Notes: generated by a model not told the origin, from the letters alone. DNA of 59,479 bases from Anaerolineae bacterium (GCA_030432295.1 JAUIHI010000039.1:1-59479), one strand, 5' to 3'. Numbered from the stretch's first letter, positions 1 through 8,371 are shown. A program made the numbers and translations.

Positions 1-72
1 TGCGCTTTTGATCGCCTGCTCGATTTGCTTCAATTCGGTTTCGTTCAGTTGATACTTCAGTTGTTTTGGCAT
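1..72 (-). CDS. Transposase N-terminus, IS630-like, runs off the window
   Basis: The reverse strand from position 72 to the window edge encodes 24 residues beginning MPKQLKYQLNETELKQIEQA. This fits the start of IS630/Tc1-type transposases, where a short basic stretch is followed by an E-L-x-x-I-E-x-A-I helix. Only the N-terminus is visible, so the family call is tentative and no catalytic residue can be checked. The start codon lies directly against the DinB-like fragment on the other strand, so the element end and that gene are fused or very close. Confidence 0.45.
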   Translation of the reverse strand, partial: MPKQLKYQLNETELKQIEQAIKSA

Positions 73-326
73 TCCTTCAGTATGCCATCAACTACCAGAA
101 ATCTAAAAACTTTCTCGGCTCTACTTATCCCGCCAAAGAAGTATTGATCGACTATTATGTTCGTGCCTATCAGTCGGTTGAGACTGTTATGGCGGAGCTG
201 AAGCCAGAAATGTACGATGCACAGAGTCACGGCCTGTTTCTGCATCTGAGTCACACCAACCGTCATCTGGGCATGATCGAGGCCCTGCGTGGGGCGCAAG
301 GGATGATCGGCACAGCAACGAATTGA
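66..326 (+). pseudogene. DinB/DUF664-like protein, 5'-truncated
   Basis: About 80 residues remain. The C-terminal stretch HLSHTNRHLGMIEALRG followed by G-M-I-G-T-A-T is typical of the end of DinB/DUF664 four-helix proteins, which are usually about 160 residues and hold a metal through histidines. The N-terminal half is missing, and the only in-frame start is a TTG inside the neighbouring transposase fragment. I infer that an insertion-sequence event removed the 5' half; the gene is probably non-functional. The stop at 324-326 is intact. Confidence 0.5.
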
Positions 327-474
327 GAACAGTCACAAATTTCTATCTGAGGGAAACATCAAATGCCCAATGAAATCATCGATCCCAACGCATGCCTGGC
401 CCGTCCCTGGTGTGAGGCTGTGGGCTGGAAGGCATAAGTTCTACCGATACAATCCATCAGAAAAGAAAATTGTC

Positions 475-849
475 ATGCAATATATTCGCATATACACGGA
501 CTCGGACGGCGAAAGCCATTTTGAAGACCTGGAGATTGATTTCGCCGATGTGAATTTCGCGCCACCAGCGCCGCTGGTCCGATTGACAACTTTTACCCCG
601 GCCACTCAATGGGCTTTCTTCTCACTGCCGCCTGGCTGGTATGGCGATTGGCATCCCACACCGCAACGCCAGATATTTTTCTATCTATCCGGCGAAGCAG
701 AAGCGGAAGTCAGCGACGGCACGATTCGCCGCTTTCGGGCAGGGGACGCCACAATCGTCGAAGATACGTGGGGGAAGGGCCATCGCAGCCGAACCGTTGG
801 CGATGAACCGCTTCTGCTGGCAGTCGTGCAGATGCCAGACAAACAATAG
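475..849 (+). CDS. Cupin-domain protein
   Basis: A 124-residue small beta-barrel protein. The start at 475 (MQYIRIYTDSDGE) is preferred over the in-frame ATG at 370 because the upstream extension looks non-coding and the domain begins here. The sequence GDWHPTPQRQIFFYLSGEAEAEV followed later by F-R-A-G-D-A matches the two cupin motifs (H, E/Q and the GD turn before the second histidine). Similar short cupins carry no defined reaction. The methyltransferase starts 14 bases downstream, so the two are probably cotranscribed. The substrate is unknown. Confidence 0.7.
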   Translation: MQYIRIYTDSDGESHFEDLEIDFADVNFAPPAPLVRLTTFTPATQWAFFSLPPGWYGDWHPTPQRQIFFYLSGEAEAEVSDGTIRRFRAGDATIVEDTWGKGHRSRTVGDEPLLLAVVQMPDKQ

Positions 850-863
850 AAAGGAAGGTAGTG

Positions 864-1649
864 ATGGCACATACAGAAGGGCATTCTCAGGCAGATTATC
901 TGAAGTTAATTGCTGAAATGGTCGCGAAGCACAAGCAACGAACATACGAATTGATGGGAGTGGCCTCTGGGCAAAGAGTCTTGGATGTGGGGTGTGGTCC
1001 GGGAACGGATACGATTCCGCTGGCGAAAATTGTAGGAGCGGGCGGCCAAGTAATCGGCATTGATGTCGACGAGCAGCAAATCGAGTTGGCTGAAAAACGT
1101 TCTGCGGAGGCAGGGGTACAGAATTGGACTGAACATCGACTTGGCGATGGGAGCAACTTACCGTTCGAGGCGAACTACTTTGACTCGGCAAGAAGCGAGC
1201 GGGTCTTCCAACATACGGACGCACCAATCCAACTTCTGAATGAAATGATTCGGGTGACAAAAGTAGGTGGACGCATAGTTGTGCTTGATACGGACTGGAG
1301 TACGATGTCCGTTGACACCGAACTCATCAATATCGAACAGAGAATCAAGAGATTCCACGTCGAGAAAGGTTTCAGGAATGGTTACAGCGGAAGAAAATTG
1401 TACCGGATGTTTTTAGAGTCTGGGTTAGAGGGTGTATCGGTTGAGATGGCCCCCACTTATGTTACTGACTACCAGATCGGACGCCGCGGTGCGCTTCTTG
1501 ACGAAACGGAGGATGCAGCCCTAGCGGCTGCTGTGATCTCCCAGGAAGAACTGGACGTATGGCATCGTGATCTCGAAAACTCAGATTCACGGGGAATGTA
1601 CTTCGCAGCGATTCTGCAAATGCTGGTTACTGGGCGGAAGCCAAAATAG
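864..1649 (+). CDS. SAM-dependent methyltransferase, class I (UbiE-like)
   Basis: A 261-residue methyltransferase. Motif I is VLDVGCGPGTDT near residue 40, followed by the acidic GIDVDEQQIELA strand end and the GDGSNLPFEANYFDSARSER post-motif segment, which together form the Rossmann-like SAM site. The family uses SAM on small molecules; the C-terminal third, which would define the substrate, is not recognisable. The start is ATG at 864, within GTGATG, behind the GGAAGG ribosome site at about 853; the overlapping GTG at 861 is possible. It follows the cupin gene closely. Confidence 0.8.
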   Translation: MAHTEGHSQADYLKLIAEMVAKHKQRTYELMGVASGQRVLDVGCGPGTDTIPLAKIVGAGGQVIGIDVDEQQIELAEKRSAEAGVQNWTEHRLGDGSNLPFEANYFDSARSERVFQHTDAPIQLLNEMIRVTKVGGRIVVLDTDWSTMSVDTELINIEQRIKRFHVEKGFRNGYSGRKLYRMFLESGLEGVSVEMAPTYVTDYQIGRRGALLDETEDAALAAAVISQEELDVWHRDLENSDSRGMYFAAILQMLVTGRKPK

Positions 1650-1961
1650 CTTTGTTCTTGCCTCTCTTACCCAATTTATCCGAAATATCTACCGGTTGAC
1701 AGAGAGGAGGTGATGCCGATGACTGACTGAGATTGTTTGTGACGAATGCTTTGACGAAACTGGGATCAACCAACACACAAGGAGAACTCGAATGGCCGAG
1801 TATCTGGTTCCTGCATCGTATGTCGGCGAGGGCGTTGTGGGGCTGTTAAAAGAGGGCGGTTCTTCCCGCCGCGATGCTGTTGCACGGGCGGCAGAAGCAT
1901 TGGGTGGAAGTCTGGACTCGATGTACTACGCCTTTGGCGACACTGACGCTTTTGTCATTGT

Positions 1962-2746
1962 CAGTAGTTCACGATTTGTCATTAAAACGATTTGGAAGCA
2001 GTCCTATTTAGCTGGTTGAATGTGGTTATCAAAGACCCATCAACCCAACCAAACAGGACGGTTACTATGATAGTGGAACAGGAACTGAAGGCCCAAGATG
2101 TGCGAATGGCGATGCAAGAAGTAGTCCAAGAGCATCTACCTATCGAAGCCAACGGGTATGTGTTGACGAACGAAATGGTCTATGACGTACTATTGAAAGC
2201 TGCGACGGAGAACATCAGCATTGATGCAGCGTGCCGAGACCTGGAGCAGAGCGTGGGTGGTAACACCCTGCGAGACGTTCTCAACGAACACTTGAAAGTT
2301 GAAGAATTGAGACAGCACGAAGAAAGAATCAACAGCGCATTGTCCGTTCAGATGCCGCGCCGCCTGGGCAAAGTACGGCTGGAAGCAGCCATCGATGAGC
2401 ATGACGAGCCTTGTTACGGCAAATCACCTGCTTTGCGGGCTTACACCGTGCGTAGGCGAGCCAAAAACGGGACGACTCACTTTTTCCGCATAGTCAGTGC
2501 CTATGTCATCTATCGACAAATGCGACTGACCCTGGCGGTTGCCTTTGTAACATCGGAAGAGAAGACAGTCGATGTAGTCACGCGACTGCATGAACGCCTT
2601 AAATCACTCAACCTGAACATTCGTGTCTTCTATCTGGACCGAGGCTTCTGCTTTCGTCTGCTTGCTCAGGCGTGCCATTGAACATCTTTATGGCGTTGTC
2701 ATGTCCGTCCCTTTTCTTACCCCTCTACCCAAATCGTGAACTACTG
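1962..2746 (+). mobile_element. Mini-ISH3-like element, 785 bp, with perfect ends and target duplication
   Basis: The left end (1962-1978, CAGTAGTTCACGATTTG) is an exact inverted copy of the right end (2730-2746). The host sequence ATTGT is present on both sides (1957-1961 and 2747-2751), giving a 5-bp target duplication; removing the element and one copy restores the GYD reading frame. Terminal repeat, duplication size and the encoded transposase piece fit the ISH3 family. Complete ISH3 elements are about 1.2-1.4 kb, so this copy has lost the second half of its transposase and should be non-autonomous. Confidence 0.85.
2067..2681 (+). pseudogene. ISH3-family transposase, truncated
   Basis: About 204 residues from ATG 2067. 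An N-terminal helical region of about 100 residues precedes the start of the RNase H-like DDE domain: IDEHDEPCYGK carries the first catalytic aspartate, and VFYLDRGFC carries the second. After this the frame ends, and the third acidic residue and C-terminal helices are absent because the element is internally deleted or frameshifted at about 2655-2690. It lies inside the terminal repeats at 1962 and 2746, in the same orientation as the GYD gene it interrupts. Confidence 0.75.
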
Positions 2747-3212
2747 ATTGTAGATTTGCCGGGCAATGTGAACGCGGTCGCCGCCTCGCTGGTAGCCAAC
2801 GCCACGGGGACAGTCAAAGCGTCCTATACTGTCCTCATCACTCCGGAAGAGGTGGACGAGACCGCGGCCCAGGGCCGACAGCTTGCCGCGGCCTATCGCG
2901 CGCCGGGACAGTAGCAGGAATGTAGAACTCGGAATGCGGAATTAATAGCGTCGTCGGTTCTCAATTTCCCATTTCCACTTCCAACTGGCGCACCCAAGAC
3001 AGCAGAAAGTCAATCCGGCCCAGCGGCTTCAGAAGCGGGCGGGGCCGATAGCCATCGCCACCAAAGCATCTCTCTCTTTCAAATTTCCACCGAAACCGCT
3101 CACACTACCGATACACCCTCCCCCTTCCCCCAAACCTTCCCCCTGCGGTATAATATCCCCATACTGTCCAACCACCTTTCCCCAAAGGAAACCCGGTCCA
3201 AAGGAGCGACTG

Positions 3213-3905
3213 ATGGCCGAGAACGGACTTTCCGCGATTGTCGATGGCATTATACAGGAGATGGAGCGCATCAATGCGGTGCGGGACGAGACCCTGACCC
3301 GCAGCCGGGCGTTGATCCGCGTCTGCGCCCACAGCATCCGGGCCATGCACCGCCACGAGATGGACGAAGCCGCCGGCCTCATCGCCCAGGCCCAGGCCGA
3401 CGCGGCCGCGATGGTGGCGCCCCTGGCCGACTTCCCGGACCTCTACTACACGGGCTACACCCAGGACGCGCTGAAGGAAGTGGTGGAAGCCCATCTGGTC
3501 TACGCCTTCATCACCGGCGGCGATTTCCCCACCCCGGCTGACCTGCAAGTGACCGGCGCGACGTACCTGAAGGGAATGTCTGAAGCAGCCACGGAGATGC
3601 GCCGCTTTGCCCTGGACCTGATGCGTCGGGATCAGGTGGAGGCTGCCGAGCCTTTCCTGCGGATGATGGACGACGTATACTCTTTACAGGTGACAGTGGA
3701 CTTCCCCGACGCTGTGACGATGGGTCTGCGCCGCCAGACCGATGTGCTGCGGGGCGTGCTGGAACGCACCCGGGGCGATCTGACAATGGCCATGCGCCAG
3801 GAGAAGATGCGCATTGCCCTGCGCCAATTCGAGCAGGCCATCCGCTCTGGCGAAGGGGAGGACGAGGAATTGGTGTTGGAAGAGTGGGACGAGACGGAAG
3901 AATAA
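3213..3905 (+). CDS. Translin-like protein
   Basis: A 230-residue all-alpha protein. The N-terminal D-x-x-N/NAVRDETLTRSRALIR helix, the central G-Y-T-Q-D-A-L-K-E-VVEAHLVYAF, and the C-terminal MGLRRQTDVLRGVLERTRGDL block match translin/TRAX, in the shorter version found in archaea and some bacteria. Eukaryotic translin forms octameric rings that bind nucleic acid; TRAX supplies ribonuclease activity. Whether this copy is catalytic cannot be judged from sequence. The following small membrane protein begins one base after its stop, so they are one transcription unit. Confidence 0.75.
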   Translation: MAENGLSAIVDGIIQEMERINAVRDETLTRSRALIRVCAHSIRAMHRHEMDEAAGLIAQAQADAAAMVAPLADFPDLYYTGYTQDALKEVVEAHLVYAFITGGDFPTPADLQVTGATYLKGMSEAATEMRRFALDLMRRDQVEAAEPFLRMMDDVYSLQVTVDFPDAVTMGLRRQTDVLRGVLERTRGDLTMAMRQEKMRIALRQFEQAIRSGEGEDEELVLEEWDETEE

Positions 3906-3906
3906 T

Positions 3907-4164
3907 ATGGCAAAAGATCGCTCGTTGGTGCGGGCCAGTGACATCGGGGCCTGGGCCTTTTGCAACCGGGCCTGGTGGCTGGCGAAGGTGCAGCACGTCG
4001 AACACGAAAACCCGGCTGTCTTCGTCCGGGGCGACGCGGCCCACGAAGCCCACGGCCAGGCTGTCACCCAGGCCGGTCGGTTGCAACGGATCGGCCTGTG
4101 GTTGCTGATTGCGGGGCTTGGCCTGGGCGGACTGCTGCTGGCAGTGTGGCTGCTGACGGGATGA
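3907..4164 (+). CDS. Small membrane protein with Cas4-like N-terminal motif
   Basis: An 85-residue protein from ATG 3907, coupled to the translin-like gene. Residues 8-28 (VRASDIGAWAFCNRAWWLAK) followed by RGDAAHEAHG resemble the opening helix, first cluster cysteine (C19) and histidine region of Cas4/Dna2-type PD-(D/E)XK nucleases. The D...E-x-K strands and the C-terminal cysteines are absent; instead residues 61-84 form one hydrophobic membrane helix. I infer a degenerate or accessory relative rather than a nuclease. There are no other cas genes here. Confidence 0.5.
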   Translation: MAKDRSLVRASDIGAWAFCNRAWWLAKVQHVEHENPAVFVRGDAAHEAHGQAVTQAGRLQRIGLWLLIAGLGLGGLLLAVWLLTG

Positions 4165-4345
4165 AGGCGTGCTGCGTACTGCGTAGGCAGTCGCAATTGA
4201 GCCACCACTCGTGTAAAAACGAAGAGATGAAAGTCGTTATCTGTTCCTATCCAAATTCGTTGTAGTTTTCCACCACCCAACTAACACCCATCAGCGCGCC
4301 ATCTATCACTACTTACGCAGTACGAAACACGCAGTACCCATCAGG
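4165..4345. repeat. Word-repeat pair, ACGCAGT type
   Basis: Two short arrays sit at the ends of this gap. At 4167-4190 the 7-nt series GTGCTGC/GTACTGC/GTAGGCA occurs; at 4312-4340 the complementary series TTACGCA/GTACGAA/ACACGCA/GTACCC occurs. They can pair across about 120 nt. The same word returns at 23689-23718. No gene is seen between them. Confidence 0.5.
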
Positions 4346-4352
4346 AGTTCCC

Positions 4353-6299
4353 GTGCCCGCCCACCCACTCGTCACCGCCGCCACCAATGCCCTGCGCCGG
4401 GCTGCCCAGACCCCGCCCCTGCCCAATGACCGCCAGGTGCGCCAGCCCGATAGTTGGCTGATCCGCCACTGCTGGCAGGCATTGGCCGCGTCGGGCACGC
4501 CGGAAGCGACTTTTTCGGTGGTCGATCTGACAGACGCTGGCGAGCCGCTCTCCCTCTTTCGGGCCTTGCCCATTCTAGCCGAGAGGGCCGAGAGCGATGT
4601 GGGACTGGCGGTAGCATTGGCCGAGAAACTGCGCAGCGTCAGCGGACTGGCGACGCTCCCCCTCTCCGGCAACCGGGAAATCTGGGCCGAGCGTCTTCTG
4701 GCCCTGGCCTACAGCGCGGCCCGCATCGACGACAGCAGCCTGGCCTTTGCCTGTCTGGAACGGCTGGATCAGCAGCCCGGCATCTGGTCCACCGTCTTCG
4801 CCCGCGCCGAACTGCGGGAGCGGCTGGCCCAGACTGTCGCCTACGCTGGCCCCCATCCCCTGACAATACAACTTCTGCGCAACGCCCTGCGCCACCACGG
4901 CGAGGCGGGCGGTCAATTCCTGCTCAGCGTGGGGACCCTGACGGCCCGGCACATTCGGAAAGAACGCCGGGTCTCGGCCAGCCGCCGTCTGCTGCGCCGC
5001 TGCGTAGACACATTCCAGAACACGGCCATCATCTCCCTCATCAGCCGCCGCCACGCCGCCATCACCTTTGGCCTGGCCGGACAGCCCCAGCAGATTTTGG
5101 AACAGATCACAATCATCGCCAATGTGCAGGAGGCCCGGCGCACAAGCAGCATCTACGCCCTGCGCGATTCCGAGCAGCAGTTGGTGCGCCAGGTACGGCG
5201 TCCCAGAGCCAACGCGGACGTGGACTTTCAACTCTACACCCTCAAAGAGGCCGTCGATGGCCTGCCGTTGGAAAGCGTTTCCCTGGCCCAGCGCCAACTG
5301 TTGGCCGACAAAGTGGCCGAATTGGGTGGGGCCAGCGACGGCTGGAGTGCAGCCGCGGCCGCGGGCACACTGGTGCGATTGGGTGCGACTCAGCACGCGG
5401 TTGCCATCAACGAGCGCGTCGATCCCACGGATCACAGCCGCAGCGAGGCCCACCGGGTGCTGGTGGCTGCACTGTTGCAGGCCGGGGACGAAGCCGGCGC
5501 GTCCGCCCAAACCCAGGCCGGTGTGCGCTGGGCGCAGTCTCTGGCCGAGCAGCACCCGGAGCGGTTGACTATCTGGGGGATTGTGGAAGCCTATCTGGCC
5601 CTGGGCAAGGCCCAAACAGCATTGGCTGTGCTGAACCAGCGACGGCCCGCCAGCTTTGGGGTACGGATGCGCCGCTTCTTTGGCGAAAAGCCCAACGAAG
5701 AGGCCCTGCGCGAGGAGGCCCTGCGTATGCACGCCGCGCTGCTCTCTCAAGAGGGAGCCCAAGGAGGGGGCGAAGATCGGGCCGTTGTCCACCTTTCCCA
5801 CGTGCGCCGCTGGGCGCCCAATCTGTTGGAAGGCAAGGCGCTGGCCCTCTTCTACACAGAAAATGTGCTGGAACCTCTGCTCTCTACCCCCAACGACCGT
5901 TTGCTGTGGGCCTTTCTGCCGGATATGTGCCGGGCGTTGGGTGGGATCGTCAGCCGGGAGTTCCCCACCCGTGTGGAGGATGTCTGCGAGAAACTGGTGC
6001 GCCGGTTGGCCTCGCGCCAGTCCGAGGAGGGCGACGAGCAGGACGTCACCGCCTTGGAAGAAGAACAGGCCGTGCTGGGGGATTTTCTTGCCCAGCTATG
6101 GGAACAGAGCGCGGGCCAGAGTATGTGGCAGACAGTCTATGCCGTCGGGGGTACACTGCCGCTGGTCATTGCCCTGGCCGGCTCCGAAGCGGTGATGGAA
6201 ATCGCCCAACTTGCCGTGGCCGAGGGGACGGGTTGGCGGCCCGTCGTCGAACTGAAAGTGGACACCCCGGACGAAAACGACGAGCGGGAGTATGCGTAG
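4353..6299 (+). CDS. Large helical-repeat protein, function unknown
   Basis: A 648-residue protein from GTG 4353, preceded by AGGAG at about 4340. It is almost entirely predicted alpha-helix, rich in A, L, E and R, with repeating pairs of helices such as LAYSAARIDDSSLAFACLER and AVAINERVDP that resemble TPR/HEAT-like solenoids. No signal peptide, membrane span or catalytic motif is visible. The C-terminal 60 residues contain an acidic linker and a hydrophobic stretch (YAVGGTLPLVIALAG). It stands alone, with a hairpin downstream. I do not recognise the family. Confidence 0.75.
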   Translation: MPAHPLVTAATNALRRAAQTPPLPNDRQVRQPDSWLIRHCWQALAASGTPEATFSVVDLTDAGEPLSLFRALPILAERAESDVGLAVALAEKLRSVSGLATLPLSGNREIWAERLLALAYSAARIDDSSLAFACLERLDQQPGIWSTVFARAELRERLAQTVAYAGPHPLTIQLLRNALRHHGEAGGQFLLSVGTLTARHIRKERRVSASRRLLRRCVDTFQNTAIISLISRRHAAITFGLAGQPQQILEQITIIANVQEARRTSSIYALRDSEQQLVRQVRRPRANADVDFQLYTLKEAVDGLPLESVSLAQRQLLADKVAELGGASDGWSAAAAAGTLVRLGATQHAVAINERVDPTDHSRSEAHRVLVAALLQAGDEAGASAQTQAGVRWAQSLAEQHPERLTIWGIVEAYLALGKAQTALAVLNQRRPASFGVRMRRFFGEKPNEEALREEALRMHAALLSQEGAQGGGEDRAVVHLSHVRRWAPNLLEGKALALFYTENVLEPLLSTPNDRLLWAFLPDMCRALGGIVSREFPTRVEDVCEKLVRRLASRQSEEGDEQDVTALEEEQAVLGDFLAQLWEQSAGQSMWQTVYAVGGTLPLVIALAGSEAVMEIAQLAVAEGTGWRPVVELKVDTPDENDEREYA

Positions 6300-6343
6300 G
6301 GAGCGAACGGGAATGAGGCTGTGAGCTGACAAAAGGGGGGGCA

Positions 6344-6378
6344 ACAGGCGGGGTGCTTTTGCTACCCCGCTTTGGCTT
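6344..6378 (+). terminator. Possible intrinsic terminator
   Basis: Seven-base arms GCGGGGT (6348-6354) and ACCCCGC (6364-6370) are followed by TTTGGCTTT. The T tract is broken, so strength is uncertain. It lies 45 bases after the large helical-repeat gene. Confidence 0.5.
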
Positions 6379-6398
6379 TATCTCCGGCAAAAAAGTGC

Positions 6399-6454
6399 TT
6401 GACAAATCCCTTGATTTTGTGTACACTTCGTGTGTGTAAATCAAGTGTGTACAC
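6399..6454 (+). promoter_or_regulatory. vapBC promoter with two palindromic operators
   Basis: A consensus -35 TTGACA (6399-6404), 17-bp spacer and -10 TACACT (6422-6427) drive the toxin-antitoxin pair. The perfect palindrome GTGTACAC occurs twice, at 6419-6426 overlapping the -10 and at 6447-6454, with centres 28 bp apart. Such spacing suits cooperative binding by a dimeric ribbon-helix-helix antitoxin, which is the usual autoregulation in this family; binding here is inferred. Confidence 0.8.
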
Positions 6455-6471
6455 AGTGACGGAGGATGGCT

Positions 6472-6771
6472 ATGAAACGCGTACAGATGATTTTGGAAGA
6501 GTGGCAGCACGAATGGCTGTCCGAAGAGGCCCAACGCCAGGCAACCACAATGTCTGCACTGCTGCGGGAATTGATCACCACATCCATCGAACAACGGCAG
6601 GCGGCCACCCTGGCCGACGATCCGTTGTGGGGTATCATCGGCATCGGTGCTGGCCCGGATGACGGCGTGAACAGCGAGAATCTGGACACATTCCTTTACC
6701 GGACCGACTGGACAGATCGGGAACCGGCCCAACTGTTGGCGGTGGCAGAAGATGGCCCAAATCATAGCTGA
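6472..6771 (+). CDS. vapB: VapB-type ribbon-helix-helix antitoxin
   Basis: A 99-residue protein. The start is placed at ATG 6472 because GGAGG (6461-6465) abuts the upstream ATG at 6466 but is 6 bases from this one. MKRVQMILEEWQHEWLSEEA followed by TTMSALLRELI is the ribbon-helix-helix DNA-binding fold; the C-terminal half, with D-P-L-W-G-I and TFLYRTDW, would wrap the toxin. It overlaps the toxin start by 20 bases, so translation is coupled. It probably represses its own promoter through the two GTGTACAC sites. Confidence 0.85.
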   Translation: MKRVQMILEEWQHEWLSEEAQRQATTMSALLRELITTSIEQRQAATLADDPLWGIIGIGAGPDDGVNSENLDTFLYRTDWTDREPAQLLAVAEDGPNHS

Positions 6772-7168
6772 TACCAGCGGCTTCTATGCGCTGGTAGACC
6801 GCAATGACCCCCACCACCAGGCAGCCGCGGCCTTCCTGAAGTCGATCCAGACACCGGGGGCACTGCTGGTCTCCAACCACATCTTTGACGAAGCGATGAC
6901 ACTGACCAAAGCCCGGCTGGGGGTTCACGTGGCCCGCCAGTTGGGGATGCGCCTGCGCAACAGCAGCCTGATCGAACTGATCGTCGTAGACGGCGGCGAA
7001 GAGGCCGCGGCCTGGCGACTTTTCAGCAGTTATAGCGACAAAGAATGGAGCTACACCGATTGTGTCTGTCTGGCCCTGGCCCAAAATCGGGGCATCGACC
7101 AGGCATTCAGTTTTGATCACCACTTTGCCCAAATGGGTCTGCGGATGATCCCCACATCCTATTCATAA
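6752..7168 (+). CDS. vapC: VapC-type PIN-domain toxin ribonuclease
   Basis: A 138-residue PIN domain. Acidic residues expected to hold Mg/Mn are present: D8 in IADTSGFYALVD, E47 in IFDEAMTL, D107 in YTDCVCLAL and D125 in SFDHHF. PIN toxins cleave RNA, often tRNA or rRNA, when their antitoxin is degraded; the target here is unknown. The gene begins within the end of the antitoxin gene. The downstream racemase-like gene starts 18 bases after the stop, but this is probably incidental neighbourhood. Confidence 0.85.
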   Translation: MAQIIADTSGFYALVDRNDPHHQAAAAFLKSIQTPGALLVSNHIFDEAMTLTKARLGVHVARQLGMRLRNSSLIELIVVDGGEEAAAWRLFSSYSDKEWSYTDCVCLALAQNRGIDQAFSFDHHFAQMGLRMIPTSYS

Positions 7169-7186
7169 ATCACAAAGGAACCGACA

Positions 7187-8296
7187 ATGAAAATTGAACG
7201 CATTGAACTGCGCCGTATCCATCTGCCCTATGTGCGCCGCTTTGAGACCAGTGGCTGGTTTCACGACGCCAGCGACGCCATTATTGTGCGGGTGGATGCC
7301 GACGGCGTGACCGGCTGGGGCGAGGCCCCGATGAGCGAAGGCCCCTGGTACAACGAAGAGACCTACCAGACCGCCTGGTTTATGATGGAAACTTATCTGG
7401 GGCCGATGCTGCTGGATGCGGATGTGGCTGATCCCTGGCAGACCCGCCACGCCTTCAAACGGGTGAGGGCCAACCGGATGGCGAAATCCGGGCTGGAGTT
7501 TGCCATGTGGGACCTCTTCGCCCGCGCCCAGAATGTGAGCCTTTCCAAACTCCTGGGCGGGACCCGAGACAGCGTAGATGTAGGCGTCAGCGTGCCCATC
7601 CAACCGGATATTCCCACACTGCTGGAAACAGTGGGGGGCTATCTGGACAAAGGCTACAAGCGGGTGAAGCTCAAAATCAAGCCGGGCTGGGATGTGGAGC
7701 CGACAAAGGCCATCCGGGAGCGCTGGCCGGACCTGCTCCTGCAAGTGGACGGCAACAGCATCTATCACCTGAGCGACGCCGAGCATTTGAAGGAACTGGA
7801 CCAGTTCAATCTGCTCCTCAACGAACAGCCCCTGGACCACGACGACATTTTCAATCACGCAAAGCTGGCGAAGATTATCTCGACCCCCCTCTGTCTGGAC
7901 GAGAGTATCGTCTCGCCGGATCACGCGGCCTGGGCTATCGAACTCAACGCCTGCAAGATCATCAACATCAAACCGACCCGCATCGGCGGCCTGGCCGATT
8001 CTGTAGAGATTCACAATATGGCCCAGGCCGCGGGGATGCCCGTCTGGCATGGGGGAATGCTGGAGACAGGCATCGGGCGGGCGACGAATGTGGCCCTGGC
8101 CAGCCTCCCCAACTTCAGCCTGCCCGGGGACATCAGCGCCAATGACCGCTACTTCCCGCGAGATATTGTGCAGAATCCCTTTACCCTCAACAGCGACAGC
8201 ACATTGACTGTGCCCACCGGTCCCGGCAACGGCGCGGTGGTGGATGAGAAACTCCTGGACGAAGTGACCCAGGAACGGGTGGTGTTGACGCGATAG
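7187..8296 (+). CDS. menC: o-Succinylbenzoate synthase / N-acylamino acid racemase family
   Basis: A 369-residue enolase-superfamily enzyme. The catalytic set is complete: K161-x-K163 in KLKIKPG, metal ligands D188 (QVDGN), E213 (NEQPL) and D238 (LDES), and K262 in INIKPTRIGG, at almost the same numbers as the Amycolatopsis racemase. The family forms o-succinylbenzoate for menaquinone or racemises N-succinylamino acids, and many members do both. No other men gene is nearby, so the racemase role is as likely as the menaquinone role. Confidence 0.8.
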   Translation: MKIERIELRRIHLPYVRRFETSGWFHDASDAIIVRVDADGVTGWGEAPMSEGPWYNEETYQTAWFMMETYLGPMLLDADVADPWQTRHAFKRVRANRMAKSGLEFAMWDLFARAQNVSLSKLLGGTRDSVDVGVSVPIQPDIPTLLETVGGYLDKGYKRVKLKIKPGWDVEPTKAIRERWPDLLLQVDGNSIYHLSDAEHLKELDQFNLLLNEQPLDHDDIFNHAKLAKIISTPLCLDESIVSPDHAAWAIELNACKIINIKPTRIGGLADSVEIHNMAQAAGMPVWHGGMLETGIGRATNVALASLPNFSLPGDISANDRYFPRDIVQNPFTLNSDSTLTVPTGPGNGAVVDEKLLDEVTQERVVLTR

Positions 8297-8300
8297 CGAC

Positions 8301-8371
8301 CGACGGCGGACGGTGGACGATAGACGAACCAATGCCACAATCGTTCGTCTGTCGTCCACCGTCCGTCGTCA
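8301..8371. repeat. Word-repeat hairpin, GGACGGT type
   Basis: The left arm (about 8302-8330) is a run of related 7-mers GGACGGT/GGACGAT/AGACGAA. The right arm (8343-8370) is the complementary run TTCGTCT/GTCGTCC/ACCGTCC/GTCGTC. The same design occurs at 41324-41395 and as a half copy at 59309-59338. It separates the menC-like and DUF429 genes. Confidence 0.75.

Larger units (their letters stand above)
1792..2914 (+). pseudogene. GYD-domain protein, split by an insertion element
   Basis: Residues 1-56 (1792-1961) read MAEYLVPASYVGEGVVGLLK... to AFVIV, and the remainder resumes after the inserted element with VDLPGNVNAVAASLVANATG to the stop at 2914. Joined at the duplicated ATTGT they give a normal GYD protein of about 110 residues in one frame, with no other damage. 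GYD proteins are small ferredoxin-like-fold proteins of unclear function. A good AAGGAG ribosome site precedes the ATG. Since both flanks remain open, the insertion looks recent. As it stands, the product would end inside the element. Confidence 0.85.

Noticed and set aside
364-438. A 24-codon frame starting MPNEIIDPNACL before the cupin gene
   Set aside because: It has a weak GAGGGAAA ribosome site but no recognised similarity and is too short to support as a gene; it could be debris of a truncated gene.
3907-4164. Cas4-like motif suggesting a CRISPR system
   Set aside because: No cas genes or direct-repeat array nearby, and the catalytic D-E-K strands are missing.
4454-6316. A 620-codon frame overlapping the large helical-repeat gene in another phase
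   Set aside because: Composition is dominated by G, R, P and A and has no motif; the +1 frame from GTG 4353 has the ribosome site and normal codon use.
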